Assembly (NCBI GenBank): GCA_029256485.1
Contig: JAQSXU010000064.1
Location: 1 to 18,350, forward strand
From: Clostridiaceae bacterium
Lineage (GTDB): Bacteria > Bacillota_A > Clostridia > Clostridiales > Clostridiaceae
Length of the DNA stretch: 18,350 nt
Reading direction: 5' to 3'
In this document: positions 1 through 7,281 of the stretch, one piece after another
Position numbering within the stretch: the stretch's first letter is position 1
Layout of the letters: every line of letters starts with the position of its first letter
The notes under the pieces: model-generated
Databases searched by the model: none
The model's input: the letters and a program-made list of their open reading frames with translations, nothing else
Told to the model about the DNA's origin: nothing
Made by a program: the position numbers and the translations under genes

Positions 1-1
1 C

Positions 2-385
2 ACAGAGAATAATTATGATGAGTATGGTGAGTTAAGTATAGATCATTTTATTCCTTGGAGTTTTGTGCTTCATGATCAAATGTGGAATTTAATACCTACA
101 TTTAAGAATATTAATAGCAAGAAAAGTGATAATTTGCTTCATTATGATACATATATTGATAGGTTTTGTGAAATGCAGTATGAAGCATTTTGTTTCGTAG
201 TTGATGAAGATAGGAAAAATCAACTTGATGAATATGGACAAGTATTAAAGATTGATAATCTTAAGAAGTTCAAGCAGGAAAATATGGAAGAGGAATTTGT
301 TAAGAGGATGAAACAGGAGATTGGACCAGTTTATGGAGTGGCAGTTAATCAGGGGTTTGGAATTGTAGAAAATTTAATTTTTTAG
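2..385 (+). CDS. HNH endonuclease, C-terminal part (5' end outside window)
   Basis: The reading frame is open from the left edge of the window and ends in TAG at 383-385, so only the last 127 codons are visible. The HNH (beta-beta-alpha metal) nuclease core is seen: an Asp-His pair (codons at 41-46) within SIDHFIPWSF, followed by WNLIPTFKNINSKKSDNL with the Asn residues usual for the later HNH positions. The protein probably cuts DNA, but its specificity cannot be read from this piece. A GTG at 65 begins an apparent shorter frame, but it lies inside the HNH core and is not a real start. The stop codon is followed after 10 bases by the next gene, whose ribosome-binding site overlaps this stop, so the two are probably co-transcribed and coupled. 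A decayed second copy of the same gene lies at 3662-4488. The family call is firm; the subfamily is unknown. Confidence 0.8.
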   Translation, partial: TENNYDEYGELSIDHFIPWSFVLHDQMWNLIPTFKNINSKKSDNLLHYDTYIDRFCEMQYEAFCFVVDEDRKNQLDEYGQVLKIDNLKKFKQENMEEEFVKRMKQEIGPVYGVAVNQGFGIVENLIF

Positions 386-395
386 GTGGCTAACA

Positions 396-1355
396 GTGAG
401 AGATATAATTTATTTAATTGAAAATGGACATGAAAATGAATATTTGGATTTTAAAGCAAAGGATTATGTTGATAAAGGTGAATTTTTGATAGATATTATG
501 TCTATGGCAAATTCAATGGATGAGGGTGATAAATATATAATTATAGGTGTGAAAGATAAAATTAATGGAGAAAAAGAAATAATTGGAATTGAAGAAACAA
601 AAGAACAAGCGGAATTTCAGCAGCTCGTAAATGAAAATATTGAGCCTAAAATTAAATTTGAATATAGAACAATTCAATATAAAGATAAAATTTTAGGATA
701 TTATGAAATATCAAAAGATAATAAGGATAGGCCATATATGGCAAAGAAACAATATACAAAAGGAAGAAATATTAGGCAAGGTGAATGCTTTATCAGAAAA
801 AACTCAACTAATTCAATAGCACTAAGGAGAGATTATGATATTTTTTATAATGAAAGAAGAGATATTAAAATATCAATCAAGGATTATGTAATAGTTGTAC
901 AAACTATAAAAAATCCAAATCCTTTTGGTCCATATGTGGATGCACCATTTAAAATAAATTTAATAAATAAAGGTAATTCAAAAATAATATTTTTAGGGGG
1001 ATATATATTAATAAAAGACAATGATGGAAAAGTAGTATGTCGAAATGAAATTGTGGGACATAGGAAAATTGACAGAAACCTAGATTTTAAATTAGAGTTG
1101 GATGGCAAAAATCAATACTTAGATGATTTATTCTTAAGTTTCAGTTCTGAAGATTGTGTGAGATTAGGAATGGATGAACATGGATATTGTTCGGATTTAT
1201 TCAATGTAGAAATTATATTAGAAGATACTGAAGGATATGAGTATAAGACAAGTCAGGAAGGTGTTGTAATTAAAGCAAAAGGTGATATTCTGCATAAGGT
1301 AAGAAGATTAAGAGGAGTTAGAGAATTTAAATTTAGAGATATATTTAAAAAGTAA
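396..1355 (+). CDS. AlbA_2 / Schlafen-type domain protein
   Basis: 319 residues from a GTG start; AGGTGG at 384-389 is well placed six bases upstream and overlaps the stop of the HNH gene. Residues about 1-150 match the AlbA_2 (Schlafen AlbA_2, putative nucleic-acid-binding or nuclease) pattern: ENEYLDFKAK near the N terminus, a beta segment KYIIIGVKD, and the late motif GECFIRKNSTNSIALRRDY. In Schlafen-related proteins this fold binds or cleaves nucleic acid, often RNA; which applies here is not known. Residues about 155-319 are beta-rich (for example an APFKINLINKGNSKIIFLGG stretch) and could be an immunoglobulin-like or sensor domain that I cannot assign. There is no signal peptide or membrane segment, so it is probably cytoplasmic. 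It is the first gene of a cassette with the 460-residue protein and the TIR protein, with an 81-base gap before the next gene. Confidence 0.75.
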   Translation: MRDIIYLIENGHENEYLDFKAKDYVDKGEFLIDIMSMANSMDEGDKYIIIGVKDKINGEKEIIGIEETKEQAEFQQLVNENIEPKIKFEYRTIQYKDKILGYYEISKDNKDRPYMAKKQYTKGRNIRQGECFIRKNSTNSIALRRDYDIFYNERRDIKISIKDYVIVVQTIKNPNPFGPYVDAPFKINLINKGNSKIIFLGGYILIKDNDGKVVCRNEIVGHRKIDRNLDFKLELDGKNQYLDDLFLSFSSEDCVRLGMDEHGYCSDLFNVEIILEDTEGYEYKTSQEGVVIKAKGDILHKVRRLRGVREFKFRDIFKK

Positions 1356-1436
1356 TATTGATTATTTGTGAAAAATATATGCGGTTATGCAATGTTTATT
1401 GTATTATATTATAAGTTTGAGAAAGGTATGATTGTA

Positions 1437-2819
1437 ATGATTAGAGTTGATAATTATGAACCGATTGCATTTATTAGATGGATTGAAGACAATTCTCGTG
1501 ATAATATAGATGAATTAATAGATGCATATTTATTAAATAATTCTCATATGTGGAATTTTAAATTGTTTTTAAAATTTTATCAGGATTATTTAGTTAGTAA
1601 GTTAACTGATAAATCAGAAGTTGGCTATTTATTGGACCTAGAAGAATTTTGTAGTAGCAGTAGGAATTTATTGTATATAAAAATAGAAAGTCTTGATAAA
1701 AAGCCTATTCTACATCCATTTTTGCAAAATTTCATTTATTATTTATCATATAAAAATGAATATAGTATACTAAACCTAAAATTTCTTGAAGTGGCTAAGG
1801 ATACATGGAACAGTGAAAGAGGAATAGTAGAGTGGTTTGAAATTAGTACAAGCATTTTAAGTGATTCCATTCTCAAAAGTTATGATGTTTATACAAATAA
1901 TTCCATGTATTTTATGCATAGATATAATTTTAATATCTGGGCTATAAAAAAGAAATGTAGTGAACAAATTTCATTAGCTAGTTTATATACATTAAGCAGA
2001 AAAAATTATTTAAAGAAAATCGCTTATGGTGACTATAATCAGAAAATTAAATGTGTATATGACATGGTAAATTCAGCTAAAATGCAATACATAGATTATG
2101 AAGGATATATTATTGATTTTATAAAATTTTTAGATGAAAATAAGATAAAAATAAGAAAAAATATGCCAATGTATCTTTTGGATAAATATGTGGATGAATA
2201 CTCATTTTACAACAATGCTATAAACAAAAATAAATTAAAAAAGTATATTAATAAGATAATCAAGGATAAAAAAAGTTTAATAAAATTACTTGAAATGTTT
2301 ACAAAGAAAGAAACTATTCAGTTTGATATTGAGAAATATTATGAATGTAAAAATCATTGCATTTTACTATTTGAGGCAAATGGAAATTTATCAGGTTTCT
2401 TCGAGAAGTATCTAGAAGATTTACATAATTATAGTTCAAGTACTTTAAATATATATTTTACAGCTGAGGATTTGAAAAATAATATCTCAGCATATAAAAA
2501 GATAGAAAAGTTCTGTTTTATTAAAGTTGAAAAGAAAGAGATTCCATGTTTGCTTGTATGGAATCATGAAGAAGTAGCTAAAACCATATCATTATATAAA
2601 TTGGAACATAAAGATATTTATTTAATTATAAAGCAATTTATTGATTGTTTAGAACAATATAGTTTTAATGAAAGCATTTCATTAATTGAAGAAAAAATTA
2701 AAGAGTATAAAGATAATATGAATGAAATAAATAAATATTATTTTAATAATTCTCGAATAACTTCTGTGGGTGATGGGACAATAGTAATGAATTCAAAGTC
2801 TGAAAATATTGAAAGGTGA
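1437..2819 (+). CDS. Unknown 460-residue protein, partner of the TIR effector
   Basis: I do not recognise this family. The frame is open from a GTG at 1368, but the only good ribosome-binding site, GAAAGG at 1421-1426, points to ATG 1437, giving 460 residues. The protein is rich in Lys, Ile, Tyr and Asn, and looks mostly alpha-helical (many amphipathic stretches, for example near residues 270-300). No Walker motifs, zinc ligands, signal peptide or membrane span are visible. Its last 27 residues differ in character: Asn/Gly/Ser/Val-rich, with KYYFNNSRITSVGDGTIVMN at about 433-452. This motif recurs at the start of the next protein and resembles an RHIM-like amyloid signalling motif. Its stop codon lies inside the next gene's ribosome-binding site, so translation is coupled. 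By inference it is the sensor or adaptor that recruits the TIR protein through the shared motif. Confidence 0.7.
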   Translation: MIRVDNYEPIAFIRWIEDNSRDNIDELIDAYLLNNSHMWNFKLFLKFYQDYLVSKLTDKSEVGYLLDLEEFCSSSRNLLYIKIESLDKKPILHPFLQNFIYYLSYKNEYSILNLKFLEVAKDTWNSERGIVEWFEISTSILSDSILKSYDVYTNNSMYFMHRYNFNIWAIKKKCSEQISLASLYTLSRKNYLKKIAYGDYNQKIKCVYDMVNSAKMQYIDYEGYIIDFIKFLDENKIKIRKNMPMYLLDKYVDEYSFYNNAINKNKLKKYINKIIKDKKSLIKLLEMFTKKETIQFDIEKYYECKNHCILLFEANGNLSGFFEKYLEDLHNYSSSTLNIYFTAEDLKNNISAYKKIEKFCFIKVEKKEIPCLLVWNHEEVAKTISLYKLEHKDIYLIIKQFIDCLEQYSFNESISLIEEKIKEYKDNMNEINKYYFNNSRITSVGDGTIVMNSKSENIER

Positions 2820-2893
2820 CGATAAATTTGACTAAGTATAATTTTAATAATTGCAAAATTGGATCAGTGGGGGATATGACTGTGAATCAAAAT
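2733..2893 (+). repeat. Two copies of a short RHIM-like motif, ending one protein and starting the next
   Basis: Copy 1 (2733-2792) encodes KYYFNNSRITSVGDGTIVMN at the C terminus of the 460-residue protein. Copy 2 (2834-2893) encodes KYNFNNCKIGSVGDMTVNQN at the N terminus of the TIR protein. The period is 101 bases. Twelve residues are identical (K, Y, F, N, N, I, S, V, G, D, T, N), with Arg/Lys and Ile/Val exchanges besides. The DNA is also similar, so a local duplication is possible. The second copy lines up with RHIM cores of animal RIPK proteins: an I-G pair followed by G, then M-x-V at matching spacing. Amyloid function is inference. Confidence 0.7.
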
Positions 2894-3499
2894 TTATCAT
2901 TAAAAAACAGTATGTCTGATAGTGAAAGTAAAGATCCAAATTTAAAAGAAAAAACAACTCAAATATTTATATCATATTCATGGAAAGATGGACAAGTAGC
3001 TGATACTATTTGTAATATGTTTAAAGACTTAAGAATGCACGGTATGGAAATACATAGAGATAAGGAATGCCTTACTTTTATGCAAAATATAAAAGATTTC
3101 ATGAAGTCTATAAAGAAAAAGGATTATGTGATAATTTTAATTAGCGATAGTTATTTGAAATCATATAATTGTATGTATGAAATTAGTGAATTGGTCAAAG
3201 TTGATGATTATAAAAGCAAAGTAATGGTTTTGATAGATAAAAATGTTGATATTTATAATGCTAAGGGAATAAACAAATATATTTTATTTTGGCAAGAAAA
3301 ATGCAAGGAACTAGAAAAAGAGCTTAATGAATTAGAATATTATAATCAAAGTGTTACTATTGATGAATTACGTAAGTCAAAAGAAATTAATTTAAAAATA
3401 TCTGATTTTTTACAAGAAATAAAGTATTTAAATTTTTCACCGTATGATGAGAATATTACAATAGAAAACTTTAATAAAATAATTGAATTTATTAAATAA
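2828..3499 (+). CDS. TIR-domain effector with N-terminal RHIM-like motif
   Basis: A TIR (or SEFIR-like) protein of 223 residues. The start is taken as TTG 2828, because AAAGGTGA (2812-2819) lies eight bases upstream. The alternative GTG at 2816 falls inside that ribosome-binding site and would add four residues. Residues 1-22 hold the short motif shared with the preceding protein, then a polar linker to about 43. The TIR domain starts at QIFISYSWKD (about 45-54), continues through a HRD at 76-78 and the ISDSYLKSYNCMYEI segment (105-119). Glu118, after the conserved Cys115, sits where NAD-cleaving TIR proteins carry their catalytic Glu, so NAD depletion on activation is plausible. The C terminus (about 150-223) is helical and lysine/glutamate-rich and could be a coiled coil. 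It is translationally coupled to the gene before it. TIR identity is firm; enzymatic activity is inferred. Confidence 0.85.
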   Translation: MTKYNFNNCKIGSVGDMTVNQNLSLKNSMSDSESKDPNLKEKTTQIFISYSWKDGQVADTICNMFKDLRMHGMEIHRDKECLTFMQNIKDFMKSIKKKDYVIILISDSYLKSYNCMYEISELVKVDDYKSKVMVLIDKNVDIYNAKGINKYILFWQEKCKELEKELNELEYYNQSVTIDELRKSKEINLKISDFLQEIKYLNFSPYDENITIENFNKIIEFIK

Positions 3500-3661
3500 A
3501 GTACTTTTAGTTTACAAATAAATTTGAAATTCATTATATGCAGAAAGTGCAAAAAAGAAACTTGGACAAGCATAAGCTAATAGAGTTATAGAGGAATTAA
3601 GGAATAAAAAGCTGACTGGTTGTCAATAATTCTTAATTGGTAAAATGCTGATAGATATTAA

Positions 3662-4488
3662 ATAGAAGTTAATAATAAAAAACATGTTCTAATTTTAGAA
3701 CTGGATTCTGATAAAAAAGAAATTGAGTTTAGAACATTAATAAGCAGGATGGTGGTTAAATCTTGGTATCCTATTTTGAAATGTAAACTTAGTTTTGGAT
3801 TATGTGATAATTTAGCAAAGGTAGTTAATTATATTGCTGATACATATAACTTTGGAAGTAACTATAATAAAGGTAAGCTTTTTGAATTTATATATGAGTC
3901 GGAAGACAAAATATTAAATAAAATGTTAAAGAAGGATGGGCATACTATGAGCTTACATGCTTTTAACAAAAGAGAAATCCAAATATTCCAGGAATAGCAA
4001 TGAAATTGGAAGCACCTAAAGAAAGAAAACTGAGAGAACAGACAAAAATATGGAAGGCTGTTATAGATTAAAAACATATTAAAGATTTATATACTGGTTT
4101 AGATTTCACAGATAATAATTATGATGATTATGGTGGATTAAGTATAGATCATTTTATTCCTTGGAGCTTTGTGCTTCATGATCAAATGTGGAATTTGATA
4201 CCTACTTTTAAAAATATTAATAGTAAGAAAAGTGATAATTTACTTCATTATGGTACTTATATTGATAGATTTTGTGAAATGCAGTATGAAGCTTTCTGTC
4301 TCATAGTTGATGAAAATAGGAAAAATCAAATTGATGAATATGGACAAGTGTTAAAGGTTTATGATCTTAAGAAGTTCAAGCAGTAAAATATGGAAGAGGA
4401 ATTTGTTAAAAGAATGAAACAGGAGATTGGGTCGGTTTATGGGGTGGCTGTTAATCAAGGTTTTGGCGTATTAACTAATTTTATTTAG
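3662..4488 (+). pseudogene. Decayed second copy of the HNH endonuclease gene
   Basis: This is a broken paralogue of the gene at 2-385. Reading the pieces in order: frame 2 from about 3662 gives HVLILELDSDKKEIEFRTL and then KSWYPILKCKLSFG and on to about 3970. The homologous reading then moves to frame 1 (NPNIPGIAMKLEAPKERKL from about 3976). Frame 1 is interrupted by TAA at 4069-4071, resumes into the HNH core (SIDHFIPWSF, then MWNLIPTFKNINSKKSDNL), and meets a second TAA at 4384-4386 where the first copy has GAA. Homology continues to TAG 4486-4488. At least one frameshift and two nonsense changes make it inactive. It also shows what the missing front of the first copy probably looks like: a family of about 270-290 residues with HNH at the C terminus. 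Open frames at 3749-3997 and 4171-4386 are fragments of this pseudogene. Bases 3500-3661 hold nothing I can assign. Confidence 0.8.
4107..4488 (+). repeat. Direct repeat of 1-385 (HNH 3' half) flanking the AlbA_2/TIR cassette
   Basis: Bases 4107-4488 align with 1-385 over their whole length with a difference of one codon near the end, and about nine bases in ten agree by eye. The two copies flank the three-gene cassette at 396-3499 in the same orientation. Such repeats could have arisen by duplication or by insertion of a defence module beside the HNH gene, and could allow recombinational loss of the cassette. Confidence 0.8.
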
Positions 4489-4531
4489 AAAGTTAATATG
4501 CAGAAAAATTTTTCATCAAAGTATATAGTGA

Positions 4532-4615
4532 AGTAATATTGATTTTTTTGTGGAAAACATCGTAAGGTTAGATAATGTAATTTAAGTTTGTTTAGAAGAG
4601 GTTATGAGAATGAAA
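4532..4615 (+). repeat. Echo of the spacer 1351-1440 after the HNH pseudogene
   Basis: The spacer in front of the 460-residue gene (AGTAATATTGATTATTTGTG at 1351-1370, then a GGTTA..AATGT pair, then TAAGTTTG and an AG-rich stretch before ATG) has a diverged counterpart at 4532-4615 with the blocks in the same order and several small gaps. This extends the HNH duplication: the downstream copy appears to have once preceded a relative of the 460-residue gene. Confidence 0.5.
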
Positions 4616-4618
4616 GAA

Positions 4619-4648
4619 TTGATTAAGAAAATGTAAATGTGCTATGTG
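4619..4648 (+). promoter_or_regulatory. drmE: Possible promoter of the DISARM operon
   Basis: TTGATT (4619-4624) and TATGTG (4643-4648) are separated by 18 bases and lie about 54 bases upstream of the chosen drmE start. The -10 match is poor and the region is AT-rich, so this is only the best candidate in the 213-base gap after the HNH pseudogene. Confidence 0.25.
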
Positions 4649-4701
4649 ATTAACTTAAAATATTGTTAATTTATTTAATTAGAATCAAGGGGGAAGGGAA
4701 A

Positions 4702-7281
4702 ATGGAGGATGTGGATGTATTAAACTATGAAAAATTTAAATCTATTGTAATACAGTATTATGGAAAACAAATAAAATATAGTGATTTTGAAAGATTATTA
4801 GTCAATATTTTTCAAAAGATTAATAATTCTCAGGAAAAGAAGCAGGTTTTAATAAGTATGAATAAAGAATTTACATTCATAATTTTATTAATATATTTGT
4901 CAATTAATGAGTATATAGAAAATGCATGTAATTCTAGCAATAACATCTTAAATAATCTTAAATCTGGGGATAAGCTTGTTAAAAATGGTAAATTAGTTGT
5001 GTTTGATAAAAATGATGATAAATATATTTATATGCTTGATGGTAATTGTAAAGTTATGATTCCATTAGAAAAGGCGTACACTTTGACAAAATATATGGGG
5101 ACAGCATCAAGAATTAATAATTATGAAAATAGTAAAAGAGTTACTAAAAAAATCATATCAGAATTATTAAATATTAATGAAGAGGAATTTATAGGAGATA
5201 TAAAAAAATCAACGTTAATAGTATTTGAGAATAAAGAAAAATTATATAACATTATAGAGTCAATTGAAGTAATACATAATGAAAAAAAATATAAACTTTC
5301 TGAAGTTTTTCCATTTTCATATCATTCTTCAGAGGGAAATTATGAATTTTTAAGAGGAAACAGAATTAAGCAAAATGCATTAATTAAATTTACTACTAAT
5401 AGTTCGTTGGCATTAGACTTAATAAGAGAAGATGAAAATATAAGTAATGTTATTTTTATAGGAGAAAGTACATATAAAAATTTTTTAGATACTGAGATAA
5501 GACAAATTGAAATGTATGATTCAGTAAATAAAATAATATTACTTGATACATGGGAAAGTACATTTGATTTTACTATTTTTGATGATGAATATTTAATGTA
5601 TGCGTTTACTAAAAGCGTTATTCTAGATAATGTAAATTTATATGGTGACATCACAAAGGATTGTGATTCACCTTTACAAGAATATAACAATTTAATTTTA
5701 CTTAATTTTGTTAATAAAGAAATAAATATATATGAAGTAAATGATGAGGATATTGATAGCAATATATATGATATTACTGCAAATTTAAAAAGTTTGTTTG
5801 ATTATTCATATGATAATGTGCAAGTACTTGATTTCTTGAAGATAAGTTATTCATTGTGTAATAAGATTGAACAGACATTAATTCCTTTAGGAGAGTCTAA
5901 AGAAAATACATATAATATTAATAAAAGATTAGATAATTTAATAAATATTTCTAAAATATTTCCAGAAAATAGAGCTGAATATATTGTTATGCAAGAAATT
6001 ATAGAACTATTTACAAATATTATAAAAGCAATAAAAAATGAAAATGAGAAAAGTAATTTTATTATGAGACAATATACTGATAAAAATAAATATGATCTTT
6101 TTATAAAAAATAAAAATGAACTTAATGCTGTAAAAATTTATTATAGTAAATATCCGAGCCATAAATTTAAGATAAAATTATTTGACAGTTTTAAAGAATC
6201 AAACAGTTATGAAAATTTGATTATCCCGTTTTTTATAGATACCAAATATTTAAATATTATAGGGACTAATAAAATTCTAAATTTAGACATTATAGTTTAT
6301 AAACGTGAGAAATTTAAAATTGATCGGATCGTTAATAAAACTCTTAATATGTTGAGATATATAGTAAAAAAGAATAAATTAATAGATTATATTGAGGAAG
6401 AAAATGAACTTCCAGTAATTAATAAATATTATATTAATGATGATAAAAAAGATAATGTAGAATTAATAAGTATAGAAAAACAGGTTGATAAATTAGTTGA
6501 AGAAAATCTGCTTAACATTTATTTGAATAAAGCTAAGAACGGTTCAATTGAACATGAAAGCAGTAGTATGAATATTAGAAAGTTTATAATGTTTAAAGAT
6601 GGAAATTATGCATTCTTAACAAGCAACTATAAAGCAAATGTTTTAGATAAAGCAAATAATGATATTATACAAAAAGAATTAAATGAACTTAATATTGATG
6701 ACAGACTTATTTTCACTATAAATAAAATTAATGGTGAAGAAGATATAGTTAAAGTAATATTAAAAAAGTTGCTTGAAGTAAAAGAATTTAGTGAGAAATA
6801 TGAACAATATTTTAAATTAAATAGATTTTGGAAAGATGAATTGATTAAATACATGGAAAAGTATAATTTAAAAGAGGAAAATATATGTGAAGAATTTAGA
6901 TATAATTCAAGAATTATTAATAAGGTGACAATAATTAACTGGATAAATGGAAATATTATTGGACCTAGAGATCCTAACGATATAAGAATTGTGTCAAAGA
7001 TAGTGAATAACATTAATTTAAGTAGTCAAATAGATAAAGTAGTAGAAGCCTGCCAATATGAAAGAAAAATTCAGATTCATGTACGGAAGGCATTAGCCAA
7101 AATAATTGTAAATTCAGTTATAGAGGCTGATGTTGAAGAAAATGAAATTCAAAAACTTATTATTAACGCAATAGATGATATAAGGAGATATGCTTATATA
7201 GGGAAAATAGATCTAATTAGAGAGGTCACAGAAAACATAAATATCCAATATATAAATAGGGTAATTGAGAGAGAGGGATAA
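4702..7281 (+). CDS. drmE: DISARM class 2 protein DrmE (probable)
   Basis: 859 residues from ATG 4702, preceded by an exceptionally strong purine-rich ribosome-binding site (AAGGGGGAAGGG, 4689-4698). The frame is open back to a TTG at 4663, but that has no ribosome-binding site. No catalytic motif is obvious: no Walker A, zinc cluster, membrane span or signal peptide. The protein is Lys/Asn/Ile-rich. Near the C terminus there is a WINGNIIGPRDPNDI segment (Trp747, Gly754-Pro755, Asp757) followed by helices. The identification rests on context: in class 2 DISARM a large protein of unknown function, DrmE, accompanies drmA and drmB, and this gene directly precedes drmA, sharing one base (TAATG at 7279-7283). 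The size fits. I have not matched it to DrmE residue by residue, so a different large DISARM accessory protein remains possible. Its stop/start overlap implies translational coupling to drmA. Confidence 0.68.
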   Translation: MEDVDVLNYEKFKSIVIQYYGKQIKYSDFERLLVNIFQKINNSQEKKQVLISMNKEFTFIILLIYLSINEYIENACNSSNNILNNLKSGDKLVKNGKLVVFDKNDDKYIYMLDGNCKVMIPLEKAYTLTKYMGTASRINNYENSKRVTKKIISELLNINEEEFIGDIKKSTLIVFENKEKLYNIIESIEVIHNEKKYKLSEVFPFSYHSSEGNYEFLRGNRIKQNALIKFTTNSSLALDLIREDENISNVIFIGESTYKNFLDTEIRQIEMYDSVNKIILLDTWESTFDFTIFDDEYLMYAFTKSVILDNVNLYGDITKDCDSPLQEYNNLILLNFVNKEINIYEVNDEDIDSNIYDITANLKSLFDYSYDNVQVLDFLKISYSLCNKIEQTLIPLGESKENTYNINKRLDNLINISKIFPENRAEYIVMQEIIELFTNIIKAIKNENEKSNFIMRQYTDKNKYDLFIKNKNELNAVKIYYSKYPSHKFKIKLFDSFKESNSYENLIIPFFIDTKYLNIIGTNKILNLDIIVYKREKFKIDRIVNKTLNMLRYIVKKNKLIDYIEEENELPVINKYYINDDKKDNVELISIEKQVDKLVEENLLNIYLNKAKNGSIEHESSSMNIRKFIMFKDGNYAFLTSNYKANVLDKANNDIIQKELNELNIDDRLIFTINKINGEEDIVKVILKKLLEVKEFSEKYEQYFKLNRFWKDELIKYMEKYNLKEENICEEFRYNSRIINKVTIINWINGNIIGPRDPNDIRIVSKIVNNINLSSQIDKVVEACQYERKIQIHVRKALAKIIVNSVIEADVEENEIQKLIINAIDDIRRYAYIGKIDLIREVTENINIQYINRVIEREG

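Noticed and set aside
4604..4636. Mini-gene coding for a 10-residue peptide (MRMKELIKKM) with AGAGG upstream
   Set aside because: It sits in the echo of the spacer before the 460-residue gene and is more simply a leftover start region; its length gives no statistical support.
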